Of a DNA stretch of 64,000 bases, positions 8,331 to 16,950 are shown one piece after another. A program made the translations under genes and the position numbers. The first letter of the stretch is position 1. Every line of letters begins with the position of its first letter. The DNA lies in assembly GCF_004295345.1 (NCBI RefSeq), contig NZ_CP036200.1, positions 1,674,001 through 1,738,000 on the forward strand. Direction: 5' to 3'. This stretch comes from Shewanella maritima. GTDB taxonomy: Bacteria > Pseudomonadota > Gammaproteobacteria > Enterobacterales > Shewanellaceae. The notes under the pieces are model-generated. The model did not search any database, had not been told where the DNA came from, and was given only the letters and a program-made list of their open reading frames with translations.

Positions 8331-9221
8331 AGTGATGTGCTAGCCTCAACCTGGCTTAATTGCTCTAGAGCTTCCTTTGGTAAGTCGTAAGTTTCGTTGC
8401 GTGTCTGTATGCCACCACCCCAATGATCATTTCAACTTCGTTGCCGAAGCTGATATCACCGGCGTTAAACACCTGATCTTCTCGTAATGACTGAAAAGCC
8501 ACAGGTTGTGACTCGGTTTGATTTCTTAGTAAGGTGACAAATTCCCCATATCTCGAGCAAGCGACACTCGAACAGCATCTTCAACAGATAACGCTAAAGT
8601 AACCGTGTTGTAAGCATTGGGATTGTCATAAAGGGTGTCAACAAGCTCTGGGTTCACATCAATACTGCGACGCCCTGTGGCGAGCACAACAGCGTTTTCT
8701 ATGAGTAATTGCAACTTCTTGTAGGTGTCATCATTAACGTCATCGTCATAAGCTACAAACAGGTCAATTTTGTCAGATGGCACCAACATGCCTGCTGTTG
8801 AGTTAATATCATCAATATCAATCGTCACTGCTCGCTCACCATCTTTTAGCATGTCGGAAAACTGAGCGACGCTCATTCCTGGTAAGTAAGATTCAAGCAG
8901 CGGCCGACCTGGTGCCATTGCAGCTAACACCATTTGTCCTTCAACTGCGCCGAAGTCACTAGGATGCACTGCATCAAGTGGTAAAGTGTCAGCTTCAATA
9001 CGCCTTACGGACATGTTTTGCTGGGAGATAATATCGCCCTTTCTAAGCTCTTTGGTTGCCACTACGACATCCGCCATAACGATATTGTCACGCGACAGCT
9101 CATCACGAATTTGCTGCTCTTTAGTTATAAAATAATTCTTGGTTGCCCAAGCAGAAATTCCGCCTAAAACTAAGGCGACAATGAGTAAAACCCAGTTAAA
9201 ATCAAACGCTTTTAATTGCAT
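8327..9221 (-). CDS. rcpC: RcpC/CpaB pilus assembly protein, two frameshifts near the 3' end
   Basis: The first frame encodes 231 aa: an N-terminal TM helix (about 8-28), an SAF-type domain with VVVATKELRKGDIIS at about 53-68 and ERAVTIDIDDINSTAGMLVP, ending prematurely at 8526. The family is normally about 290-320 aa. Two shifts restore the rest. One extra G at the GGGG run (plus-strand cccc 8544-8547) continues as MGEFVTLLRNQTESQ and on to VEMIIG. A second extra G at the run at 8418-8421 continues as GGIQTRNETYDLPKEALE and ends at a TGA (8329-8327) that overlaps the secretin ATG as ATGA. The repaired length is 298 aa. Both lesions are one missing G in a four-G run. The protein stabilises the secretin pore in Tad systems. 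Confidence 0.88.
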
Positions 9222-9234
9222 GTTGGAAACCTAA

Positions 9235-9444
9235 TTATTGACCTGGTAAAACTGTGAGAGATTTGGTGTAGGCAAACGCCGTGTACCACTCTCTAAGAGC
9301 TTGCACACAAAGCTCAAGCACACTCATATCATTTTGTACTGGTGTTAATAGCGCGGCGACTAGCGCACCACAGACGACAAGGTACTCAATAGACGCTTGT
9401 CCCCTAGCACTTGATTTCAATGGAAAACGACCATAGCAACACAT
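9235..9444 (-). CDS. Mini Flp-like prepilin
   Basis: Starting at the ATG at 9444, 7 nt after the previous stop, this encodes 69 aa. The sequence SSARGQASIEYLVVCGALVA carries the Flp processing motif: Gly at -1, Glu at +5 and Tyr at +6 (G/QASIEY), followed by a hydrophobic helix. The mature part is only about 50 residues and ends KSLTVLPGQ. It differs from the two pilins at the operon start by having a Cys in the helix, a second Cys and a Trp-rich tail (LREWYTAF), so it is more likely a minor or tip pilin than the major subunit. An upstream in-frame extension to 9531 would overlap the preceding gene and is not favoured. Confidence 0.75.
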   Translation of the reverse strand: MCCYGRFPLKSSARGQASIEYLVVCGALVAALLTPVQNDMSVLELCVQALREWYTAFAYTKSLTVLPGQ

Positions 9445-9451
9445 GCTGTAA

Positions 9452-10135
9452 CTACCCTTCCTTGACTTGGTTGGCCACAATAATGACTGCGGACTCTTGT
9501 GTGAAAAAACTGATATCAACCACGTTGGCACCTTGACTCATTTGTAGCGCAGCTTTACCAGCCTGATTGTCCAAGATACTCGATACCTCTACCCACCCTC
9601 GGCGTTGATAATACTCTCGATAAAAGTGGTAACTGGCAGATAAGCTCTTGCCAGACTTAACCATTAGGGTATGACCTTTCTTGTAGAGGTCGGTGGATTG
9701 AATATTTGACATCACCTCACTCCCTGAAGGAGTTGGAAAATCATTATCAACACGCTTTAGAGCGAGCTCATCGAGATTTTTAGTAATGCCGATATACGCA
9801 ATAGTGCCTTGATAATCTTGTTTAATTCGCGCAGTCAGTAAGTAAGGACGTTGCAAACTATTGATTACGTAATCACCGTTAAACATCCGTGCGTCGAACT
9901 TGTCACTTTTGTTCTGCCATTGCTTTTTAAAAAAGCTTGCTAGCATCATTTGGCTTTGTTTGTCACGTAAATGCCAAGTACGCATTGGGTAGCCGTTATA
10001 GAGCATGTCGTCTGCAACAACATTCACCTCAGCATCTTTTGGAAACTGAATTTGCGGCCACCTGTCAGCGTGGGCAGCAAAACAAATTAACGCTAAAAGC
10101 ACGATGGCCGCGCGAGATATAAGGATATGAATCAT
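9452..10135 (-). CDS. Exported protein of unknown function in the Tad operon
   Basis: The chosen start is the ATG at 10135, separated from the previous stop by 1 nt; a longer frame from 10204 would overlap that gene. The product is 227 aa with a signal peptide MIHILISRAAIVLLALICFA ending near AHA/D. I recognise no family. The mature part is mixed polar, with WHLRDKQSQMMLASFFKKQW near residue 55, YHFYREYYQRRGWVEV near 175-190, and a C-terminus that looks globular (VVDISFFTQESAVIIVANQV). Its position among pseudopilin genes suggests a periplasmic assembly factor. That role is inference. Confidence 0.75.
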   Translation of the reverse strand: MIHILISRAAIVLLALICFAAHADRWPQIQFPKDAEVNVVADDMLYNGYPMRTWHLRDKQSQMMLASFFKKQWQNKSDKFDARMFNGDYVINSLQRPYLLTARIKQDYQGTIAYIGITKNLDELALKRVDNDFPTPSGSEVMSNIQSTDLYKKGHTLMVKSGKSLSASYHFYREYYQRRGWVEVSSILDNQAGKAALQMSQGANVVDISFFTQESAVIIVANQVKEG

Positions 10136-10136
10136 G

Positions 10137-11009
10137 TTATCCACCACAGTTTCGGGTGCCATAGGTACACAGGCGACTATTTGGTAAAGTATTAGGGTCA
10201 ACATGCCCTAAACGCAGACGGCTGGGACTTAAACTGCGGCCAAATGGAATCCAACTTAGCGCTCGTTGCCCGGTGCGAATAATGCCCATATTGAGATAAT
10301 TGGTAAGAACCAAATCTCTAACACGATTCTCGACATGCCTTGCCCCACCAGCATTCCAGCCAGAAGCCAATATCGCACTATCGCTACGAAAAGTTAGGTT
10401 CATGCTATCGAAAGGTTCCAAATAGAAAGGCTCAAAGTCAGTTTCGACATACGTACGATAGTAAGGACGGGATTCTAAAGAAAAGCCTGTATACGACAGT
10501 AGGTTTAATGCGCTGTTGACCCCCGATGCAACTCGACCAGGTACTTCATAGGCATTATCACCAGAACCTAAACGGTCACTTTCAAGTTCATCTTGAGGAT
10601 TTTGCGCATTTGAAGTCAGCACCAGTTCGGCGCCTTGAGCTGCCTGATCAATCTTGTAATGTAACAGCGGGTGAGTTTTGTCATCCCAACTCCACTGTTG
10701 TTGATAGTTGCTAGCAAGTTTTTGACCGTTGCCCTGATAAAAACGCCAAGGGATTGTTTTAGCGATTTCAGCATCAGTGCGCTTGGCAACAACGCCTCCG
10801 CCAGAACTGGTGAAGCGGCTAGGATTTGATTCTCGCCATACCGTGCGCTCCCACGCATTGTAATGTGAAGCTTCTTGAGCTCGATGCTGCACTGCGGTCA
10901 TTTTCGACATGAGCGGCAATAACAACAGCAATGGAACAATCACAAACGATAAACCAATAATGCTTTCGATTAGTGCCTGACCAAGTTGCTTAGTATGCTT
11001 ACACACCAT
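10137..11009 (-). CDS. TadE-like pseudopilin
   Basis: The 290-aa protein begins MVCKHTKQLGQALIES followed by a long hydrophobic helix (IIGLSFVIVPLLLLLPLM). The TKQLG/QALIES segment fits prepilin processing, with Gly at -1 and Glu at +5, as in TadE. The remaining 260 residues form a large soluble domain rich in Ser, Asn and aromatic residues, with a terminal Cys pair (CTYGTRNCGG) that could form a disulphide. It is larger than standard TadE (about 180-200 aa). The start overlaps the preceding stop by one base (TAATG), so the two are probably translated together. It is likely a minor pilin or an initiation or tip component. Confidence 0.8.
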   Translation of the reverse strand: MVCKHTKQLGQALIESIIGLSFVIVPLLLLLPLMSKMTAVQHRAQEASHYNAWERTVWRESNPSRFTSSGGGVVAKRTDAEIAKTIPWRFYQGNGQKLASNYQQQWSWDDKTHPLLHYKIDQAAQGAELVLTSNAQNPQDELESDRLGSGDNAYEVPGRVASGVNSALNLLSYTGFSLESRPYYRTYVETDFEPFYLEPFDSMNLTFRSDSAILASGWNAGGARHVENRVRDLVLTNYLNMGIIRTGQRALSWIPFGRSLSPSRLRLGHVDPNTLPNSRLCTYGTRNCGG

Positions 11010-12409
11010 TACAAGAACCTCGTTATAGCGTAGACAACCGAACGGTCACTATTAGTCGACTCCGCGAGTCTCACTTGCCAAAACGGGTTGTAAAGATTGC
11101 CGTATTCGTGACGACTATCTCCACGAGCCCAAGCTGAAGTGGACATCATTAAGTCACGAGGGCGAGAGTAATAAGCTTGAGCAGAAGCCAACGAGGACAA
11201 ACGATCGCCAAGTAAGCTCTCATCATTCGCTGGGTCGACACCTGTATCCTGACTGTTAATCTGGCTTGTGGTACGTAAGTTGTTTTGCTCTTTAGACACG
11301 ACAATAGAAATGTTGTCAGTTTCGCTTCGACGATTGGCACTGTTCGACAAACCATAAAACGGCTGCACTCCAGAATAACTACCTTTACGCTGCTGGTTTC
11401 TTGCTGCTAAACGAGAGCCGCTACGATTATTGGAACGACTAGCACCCCAAGAACGATTGTTTCCAACACGATTCATGTTTGCTCGTGTATCAGAGCGAGT
11501 GCCGCCCCAACCAAGCGGAACTTCATAGTATCCACGCCAGCGACACCGAAACCAGCTACAACCCCAATACTTATAGTGATAACTAATCGAGTCCATTGAG
11601 GTCCAGGTTTCAGCACGGCGATTGCCATTTGAAATAAGATCCGAACCACCCGCTTTGATTACCTTCCACTTAAAGAATGGAATGGATCCGGACCAAGGAC
11701 TACCAAGTCTGTATGTTCGGTTACTACTAAAACGATCGCGTGACGCCATGGTAACCTGTTTGAACTCATTGAATTGTGTTCGTGAAGCCCTACTCGTTCG
11801 CGAATGGCGCTTTTGAAAAGTAAACCAGGCATGCCGCACATCCTGCAGCATTAGAGGGTTTTGCATCAAATCCAGCTGGGAATTGGGGTCATTAGCTTCA
11901 ACAATATCTTGGGTAGACTCTATTGAAGAAACTGCACCGGCATAATGCATAATCTGCTGCGATATACTTAAACCTCGCAACATGACATTTTCAACACGCA
12001 CAGCAACATTAACAAATTGCTGGACGCCTCGGTTTATAGGGCCAACAACGTTCTTAATCGCATTGATGACATTACCTACATAAGGGATCCAACAAAGCGT
12101 ATTACATGCATTACGAGCAAAACGATCTGTCATGTTGAACCAGGAAGAGAGTCCAACCATTTGCGCTATCGCTACCTGGTTTGCGACAGAGGCACGGTTG
12201 GTGTAAGCCTTAAAGTTATAATCACGCGCAATAAAAGTCGCAGCACTGTAAGCAGCATTATCAGCCGTATTTTGCAACTTGCTTGATTCTAAATTTACTT
12301 TAGATGTGTTGTAGCTGTATAAAACTGTCATGAGCGCAAATGTCATCAATGCAAGTGATAAAACCATTGATTGACCGCGCTGTTTTGATATTGCTAGCGC
12401 ATTCAACAT
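11009..12409 (-). CDS. TadG-like Flp pilus-assembly protein
   Basis: The 466-aa protein starts with QRGQSMVLSLALMTFALMTV, the TadE/G-like N-terminal signature (RGQ plus hydrophobic helix), then KLQNTADNAAYSAATFIARD, typical of the family now grouped as Flp pilus-assembly TadE/G-like. The usual Glu at +5 is replaced by Leu, so it may be an uncleaved membrane protein, as TadG is thought to be. The middle (about 200-370) is unusually rich in Arg, Ser and Trp, with a CSWFRCRWRG segment. The classic TadG carries a von Willebrand domain, which I do not see here. It follows the pilin genes after a 67-nt gap. Confidence 0.8.
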   Translation of the reverse strand: MLNALAISKQRGQSMVLSLALMTFALMTVLYSYNTSKVNLESSKLQNTADNAAYSAATFIARDYNFKAYTNRASVANQVAIAQMVGLSSWFNMTDRFARNACNTLCWIPYVGNVINAIKNVVGPINRGVQQFVNVAVRVENVMLRGLSISQQIMHYAGAVSSIESTQDIVEANDPNSQLDLMQNPLMLQDVRHAWFTFQKRHSRTSRASRTQFNEFKQVTMASRDRFSSNRTYRLGSPWSGSIPFFKWKVIKAGGSDLISNGNRRAETWTSMDSISYHYKYWGCSWFRCRWRGYYEVPLGWGGTRSDTRANMNRVGNNRSWGASRSNNRSGSRLAARNQQRKGSYSGVQPFYGLSNSANRRSETDNISIVVSKEQNNLRTTSQINSQDTGVDPANDESLLGDRLSSLASAQAYYSRPRDLMMSTSAWARGDSRHEYGNLYNPFWQVRLAESTNSDRSVVYAITRFL

Positions 12410-12476
12410 ATTATTCTTTCCTTGAATAACTTAAGACACCACAAATGATAATTAGCCTTACCGGCAATAAGATTAA

Positions 12477-12785
12477 TTAGTCTTGAACTGGCTGACCTGA
12501 ATTACCTGAGCCTGAACCTGATGAGCTTGCCGCTGAGTTAGCAGCCGAGTCGTAACTACCTAAATTATAGTTTTTATCAGCAATATCATCAGCAGAATCT
12601 GCTGCATCGCTAGCTTGAGATATTTGCCCCGAGGCACTTTGCCCGGATACTTCCGCAGATAAACCAGCAACTTGATTACGTATAGTTTTGCCAAAAAAGC
12701 TATAAACACCAATTGCAGAAACAGCAATCAGTGCAGCTATAATTAAATATTCAACGAGCCCCTGACCACTTTGAAACTTACGCAT
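12477..12785 (-). CDS. flp: Flp prepilin, second copy
   Basis: The 102-aa prepilin starts MRKFQSGQGLVEYLIIAALI. The cleavage site G7/QGLVEY matches the Flp consensus (Gly/XXXXEY), and a long hydrophobic helix follows. The stretch VSAIGVYSFFGKTIRNQVAG is identical to the first copy, and both share a hydrophilic tail with DAADSADD and NYNLGSYD. The tail is longer here and ends in a Ser/Gly-rich SSSGSGSGNSG. This looks like tandem duplication with tail divergence. A stable hairpin separates it from the first copy. It is a structural pilus subunit after processing. Confidence 0.92.
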   Translation of the reverse strand: MRKFQSGQGLVEYLIIAALIAVSAIGVYSFFGKTIRNQVAGLSAEVSGQSASGQISQASDAADSADDIADKNYNLGSYDSAANSAASSSGSGSGNSGQPVQD

Positions 12786-12805
12786 ACTCCAACCTCGAAA
12801 TAGAA

Positions 12806-12830
12806 CTAAAGGCAGCCGAAGCTGCCTTAG
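12806..12830 (-). promoter_or_regulatory. Stem-loop with TTCG tetraloop between the two flp genes
   Basis: On the transcript strand a GGCAGC stem closes on the very stable C(UUCG)G tetraloop and pairs with GCTGCC, extended by A/T pairs around one bulged base. It lies in the 50-nt gap between the stop of the first pilin gene and the start of the second. No run of T follows, so it is not a strong terminator. It more likely protects the 3' end of the abundant pilin message or partly attenuates read-through. The structure is read by eye. Confidence 0.65.
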
Positions 12831-12835
12831 AATAA

Positions 12836-13114
12836 TTAGTTGGTTCCCGACGCAGCGCTTGAGTTTGCAGCGTCATCGTAACTACCTAGGTTGTAGTTTT
12901 TATCCGCAACATCATCTGCATCATCTGCAGCATCAGACGCCTGCTGGATTTGACCACTTGCACTATTACCAGACATTTCCTGAGACAAACCAGCAACTTG
13001 GTTGCGAATAGTTTTACCAAAGAAACTGTATACACCAATTGCAGACACAGCGATAAGCGCCACAATGATGATGTATTCGACCATACCTTGGCCTTTCTGT
13101 TTTTTGTTAAACAT
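12836..13114 (-). CDS. flp: Flp prepilin, first gene of the Tad operon
   Basis: The 92-aa prepilin starts MFNKKQKGQGMVEYIIIVAL. Processing is expected at G8/QGMVEY (Gly/XXXXEY motif), leaving a mature pilin of about 84 residues with an N-terminal hydrophobic helix and an acidic, Ala/Asp-rich tail (DAADDADDVADKNYNLGS). It is most similar to the next gene, a paralogue. An AAGGAAAG ribosome-binding site lies just upstream of the ATG. As the promoter-proximal pilin gene followed by a hairpin, it is the best candidate for the major Flp subunit. A prepilin peptidase is required but is not encoded in the window. Confidence 0.93.
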   Translation of the reverse strand: MFNKKQKGQGMVEYIIIVALIAVSAIGVYSFFGKTIRNQVAGLSQEMSGNSASGQIQQASDAADDADDVADKNYNLGSYDDAANSSAASGTN

Positions 13115-13599
13115 CGTACTTTCCTTATTATACAGGTGAATAGTTGGTTAATTCTTTCACAAGCTATTTACCTTTCAATAATCACTAAGGGTGTATACAA
13201 GAGAATAACAACACCCTATCAGGGTAAGACCTTTAAAAAACTTAGGTATAATAAGGGGTTTAGGACTTAAGAGTTTTTATTACAAATTAATTAAAATTTA
13301 CAAAACACCATACCATTAGCGGTTAATTTCAAATAAAAACAAAAAAACTAGCACTTTATAATTACAATAAAAATAAAAGAAAGCGCTTTCAAAAAAAAGA
13401 AATAAAAACATCAAGTAATACTAAAAGATAGGAGAAGAAAACCAATTGACACCAAATTAGATAAACAAAAAACAGGCAACAAACTAGGCGCAAGCAATAC
13501 GACAAAACAATTAAAAACAAAGTTAACCTTAATCATCTAGAAGACATATAAAACTTGTGTTTTAATAGCCACTTCTTTTATTGCCAGTAAGGACACACA
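13115..13599. other. AT-rich divergent intergenic region upstream of the Tad operon
   Basis: About 485 nt separate the flp start (minus strand) from the lipoprotein start (plus strand). The stretch at 13290-13540 is very A-rich on the plus strand, so it is T-rich as read from the pilin side, and may be bent or act as an upstream element. It contains one perfect palindrome (13379-13390). I see no gene here and cannot place either promoter with confidence. Confidence 0.6.
13379..13390. promoter_or_regulatory. Palindrome GAAAGCGCTTTC, candidate LacI-type operator
   Basis: This perfect 12-bp palindrome lies in the A-rich region between the divergent flp operon and lipoprotein gene. Sequences of the form GAAAnCGnTTTC resemble operators bound by LacI-family regulators. 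No regulator gene is nearby, so the assignment is tentative. Confidence 0.35.
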
Positions 13600-15444
13600 G
13601 TGCAATCACACCATTTTATTTCTAATAAACTTCCTAAAAAAACAGTTGTCGCATCATTACTTTCAATTTATTTGCTCAGTGGCTGTGGTGGTTCATCAAA
13701 TACGGACAAACCTGATGAAGACACGCAACCAGATAATCCTCCAGTTACAACAACCTATGACCATCAAGTGAGTGGGGTTGTGGCTTATCATCAATTGGTA
13801 AGTGGTGCTGATGTCTGTGTTGATTTAAACCAAAACCAACTTTGTGATACCTACGAGCCTACTTCCGTAACGGACGTTGAGGGCAAATATCAAATCGATT
13901 GGACAAGTGAGGTTGAAGCACCGGAGTACATGCTTGTCGCCAGCTGGAATCAAGCAGCACCAGCGAGTATTTCACCAACTAAACTGGAAATTAACGCGGC
14001 TCCAACTAAACCAAATGCTGCTAACAAGCCAACATATGAAGCTGTCGTAAACAATGACGGACAAGCTAAGCTAATGGCAAGACAAGCTCACCAAGGTAAA
14101 ATTAACTACCTCACCCACCTTGAAGTTCGCCGCTTGCTTGAAATGATAGCTCAAGACTTACCTGAAGCAGAGGTTGAGCTATTACTGAGCAAACTAGAAA
14201 CCATTCTAAAAGGCTTGCTTGAAGAAGCTGAAGCTAACCCTTATCTGTTTACGAACGAAGAATATCTTCAAAAAAAAATCGTCATCATTGAACGACTCCT
14301 TGGCTATTTAGAACTAGTGCTAGCAGATATAGCCTTTGAAGCACTAAAGCTTGAAGAACTGTTGTTGCACATCCACCAGCAAGCGAAAACACTCATTGAG
14401 GGCTCAAGTTTATCGATTGAAGACTACCTAGCGAGCGACCCACTTGAATTTAGCTTTCTCATCAACAACTCCTTGACCATGCTTGGGCATATTGAAAACC
14501 CATTCGATGATCGCATTATGAGCGCAAATGATTGGCAAATCGTTGAAGCTAACTTCTTTAGCGAAGATGAAGGCTTGAGTAACTTAATTACCTTAAACTT
14601 GACCCCAAGTGTAGTTTTTGTTGGTGTTAGTGACGATACCAACAAGCAATTACTCGGCACCTTATCAACTGACGGGTTCAACCACCACATATTTGATTAC
14701 GCACAAGAGCCTGGCTCGGAGGTTGGCGAAGAGCAAATACGGGAATGTTGGAACCATACTGAGCTGAGTTGGGAGCAAATCGATGGCATCACGCCGACAG
14801 AGCCCATTGCACCTTATATCTATGTCGATAATTCGCTCACAACGCAATTTATGGTGTCAGATGCACACATGACGTTTACCTTTACTAAGGTAGATACTCA
14901 GTCTGATTTTTGGGAGTCAATCATCGCTGCAACACCAGCACCACTAGCATTGGCTGACATTAGCTGGCCGGGCGTCATGTATACCTTTGATGCAGTGCAA
15001 GATAAAGACGTAATGTGCCGCATAAAAGATGACTACGAAACTTATGAGCTGAGCAGTGCAATCGACGAGATAGAGCAGCTTAGCACCAGTATTGTGGTAA
15101 GGAGTTTATTTCCAAATGAAGACCCTCTTGACCTACAGATTAACGAGGCTGAAAAAACCTTCTACCACCCACTAGAAGGCCAAACTAATCGCTGGACATT
15201 ACTGCAAGGTCCCAACGGAACTGACATTATTGAAATTGACGACGCGTCTCACCTTCCTGGTTTAGAGCCCTACTCTCTCAAAGAATATTACACGGTTAGG
15301 CTAGACGGGGTGCCTAGGCAATTAGAGCACATCGAATTACATACTACGGATTTTTGGGCGAACGCCTACCCACAGTTTGTTTATACCTATGACAACAGCG
15401 AAGGCTTTAGCCAAGCCCTGTTTGAACACTTCAAAAACCTTTAA
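13600..15444 (+). CDS. Large lipoprotein of unknown function
   Basis: The start is GTG at 13600 with a GGA Shine-Dalgarno 6 nt upstream (TAAGGACACACA). The 614-aa product has a lipoprotein signal (VVASLLSIYLLSGCGGS, lipobox LSGC). After an acidic linker, residues about 60-110 (VSGVVAYHQLVSGADVCVDL, then LCDTYEP and GKYQIDW) resemble a carboxypeptidase-regulatory or SdrB-like beta domain found in surface proteins. Residues 175-290 are strongly helical and acidic. The C-terminal half is not recognised. A terminator follows directly. It is divergent from the Tad operon, but no functional link is shown. Confidence 0.8.
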   Translation: MQSHHFISNKLPKKTVVASLLSIYLLSGCGGSSNTDKPDEDTQPDNPPVTTTYDHQVSGVVAYHQLVSGADVCVDLNQNQLCDTYEPTSVTDVEGKYQIDWTSEVEAPEYMLVASWNQAAPASISPTKLEINAAPTKPNAANKPTYEAVVNNDGQAKLMARQAHQGKINYLTHLEVRRLLEMIAQDLPEAEVELLLSKLETILKGLLEEAEANPYLFTNEEYLQKKIVIIERLLGYLELVLADIAFEALKLEELLLHIHQQAKTLIEGSSLSIEDYLASDPLEFSFLINNSLTMLGHIENPFDDRIMSANDWQIVEANFFSEDEGLSNLITLNLTPSVVFVGVSDDTNKQLLGTLSTDGFNHHIFDYAQEPGSEVGEEQIRECWNHTELSWEQIDGITPTEPIAPYIYVDNSLTTQFMVSDAHMTFTFTKVDTQSDFWESIIAATPAPLALADISWPGVMYTFDAVQDKDVMCRIKDDYETYELSSAIDEIEQLSTSIVVRSLFPNEDPLDLQINEAEKTFYHPLEGQTNRWTLLQGPNGTDIIEIDDASHLPGLEPYSLKEYYTVRLDGVPRQLEHIELHTTDFWANAYPQFVYTYDNSEGFSQALFEHFKNL

Positions 15445-15452
15445 CCCACAAA

Positions 15453-15480
15453 GCGCCCATCACTGATGGGCGCATTTTTT
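15453..15480 (+). terminator. Intrinsic terminator after the lipoprotein gene
   Basis: GCGCCCATCA pairs with TGATGGGCGC across a very short loop and is followed by ATTTTTT. It lies 9 nt after the stop at 15444 and 15 nt before the next gene. Confidence 0.85.
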
Positions 15481-15494
15481 AAACGGATTTAGCT

Positions 15495-16943
15495 ATGACT
15501 CTTTTGCGTAAATTAGCACTAACATGCACAAGTATCGCCCTGCTTAGCACTCCAAGTATTGCCGCCGAGGTAGAAGCCGTACTGTTTGAGCCGCCAGCAA
15601 AGGTAAAAGACACCACTTCCCTTATCAGAAACTATTCGCCGTATCAGCTAATTACAGCAACAAAACCCAAAATCACCGCGAAAGAGGTCAAAGGCAAACT
15701 CACCCGCATTAGCTATGATTTAAGTCCTGAGAATACTCCGCAAAATATGCTTAATAATTATCTACAACACATTAAGCAGTTAAATGGCGAACTCATTTTT
15801 AGCTGCAGTGGCGAAGCCTGCGGCAAAGACTCAAAACTCAAGCAGTTTATTAAAGCGCCAAGCGATACTTCATCAAGAAACCCCCAAATTGCTACCGCAT
15901 TAATTAAGCTTGATAACAAGACACTATATACTTCTATTTACGCAGCTAATTGGAAACGAGAAACCACAGTTACTGTCGATACCATTGAGCTGATTGATGA
16001 ACCACTGGACCTTATCAAATTAGACAATGACTATTTACAAGCAGAAGTCAGTGAAATTGCTGTGAAGGATCGCAGCAGCAAAGATGAGCGCGGCAGTCAA
16101 GATCATCCAATGCTATCCCGTATGCCTGGTGCATATATTGCGGACTACAAACAGTTCCAATTTGGTCAAACAAAACTCATTACCGATAAGAAAAACAAGA
16201 AATTTATCACCCAAGCATTTGAAGGCAAAGTCACTGACATTAACTACAACCTACCAAGGTCGTACTCAGAATATGAAGTCGACGCCAACTACAAAGCTGC
16301 ACTCGGCAAGCTTGGTTTTAAACAGATTTATCAATGTGTTGCCAGGGAATGTGGTAGCGACACCCAATTCCAACAACGCATAGATGCACTTGCAAATATT
16401 GGCATGGAAGATAGCCAGCATTACCGCTTATATCAGCTACAAAGGCCAACCGGCACAGTGCATGTAATGACCTATACTCTGGGTTACATTGGCGGCCTTT
16501 ATAGTGAAGTGCGAATAGTGGAAGAGACCGCACTGAACGATCAGCGAGTTACCATCGACTTGGACGGATTAACCGATAAAATAGCCCAAACAGGTCATGT
16601 CGCGTTAGATGGCTTATTATTTGAGTTCGACAGCGACAAGCTGTTGCCTGAAGCCTTGCCTGTCGTTGAGGTGGTCGCAACTTACTTAAAGCAAAACCCT
16701 AAGCTGCGTTTTTATGTAGTGGGTCATACTGACGATCAAGGCAAGCAGCACTACAACAAAACTCTGTCAGAAAAGCGTGCCAAAGCGGTTGAAAAACGAT
16801 TAATCGAGCAGCATCAAATTGCTAAAAAGCAAATCGAAGCCATAGGTTTAGGTGAATACGCACCAGTCGCTAGCAATATGAATGACGCAGGTAAGAAACA
16901 AAACCGCCGTGTAGAGCTGGTGTTAAGGTCTGACGCGAAATAA
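15495..16943 (+). CDS. DUF4892/OmpA-family envelope protein
   Basis: The 482-aa protein has a signal peptide (MTLLRKLALTCTSIALLSTP, cleaved near IAA/E). Two related DUF4892-like units follow, at about residues 28-175 and 205-355; each begins with a Y/F-rich segment and has a paired-Cys motif (CSGEACG and CVARECG). The C-terminal OmpA domain lies at about 370-480, with LLFEFDSDKLLPEA, VVGHTDDQGK and NRRVELVLR, the residues that bind peptidoglycan. It should be a periplasmic protein anchored to peptidoglycan. DUF4892-OmpA proteins are common in gammaproteobacteria but have no clear function. Confidence 0.87.
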   Translation: MTLLRKLALTCTSIALLSTPSIAAEVEAVLFEPPAKVKDTTSLIRNYSPYQLITATKPKITAKEVKGKLTRISYDLSPENTPQNMLNNYLQHIKQLNGELIFSCSGEACGKDSKLKQFIKAPSDTSSRNPQIATALIKLDNKTLYTSIYAANWKRETTVTVDTIELIDEPLDLIKLDNDYLQAEVSEIAVKDRSSKDERGSQDHPMLSRMPGAYIADYKQFQFGQTKLITDKKNKKFITQAFEGKVTDINYNLPRSYSEYEVDANYKAALGKLGFKQIYQCVARECGSDTQFQQRIDALANIGMEDSQHYRLYQLQRPTGTVHVMTYTLGYIGGLYSEVRIVEETALNDQRVTIDLDGLTDKIAQTGHVALDGLLFEFDSDKLLPEALPVVEVVATYLKQNPKLRFYVVGHTDDQGKQHYNKTLSEKRAKAVEKRLIEQHQIAKKQIEAIGLGEYAPVASNMNDAGKKQNRRVELVLRSDAK

Positions 16944-16950
16944 TCAAGTT

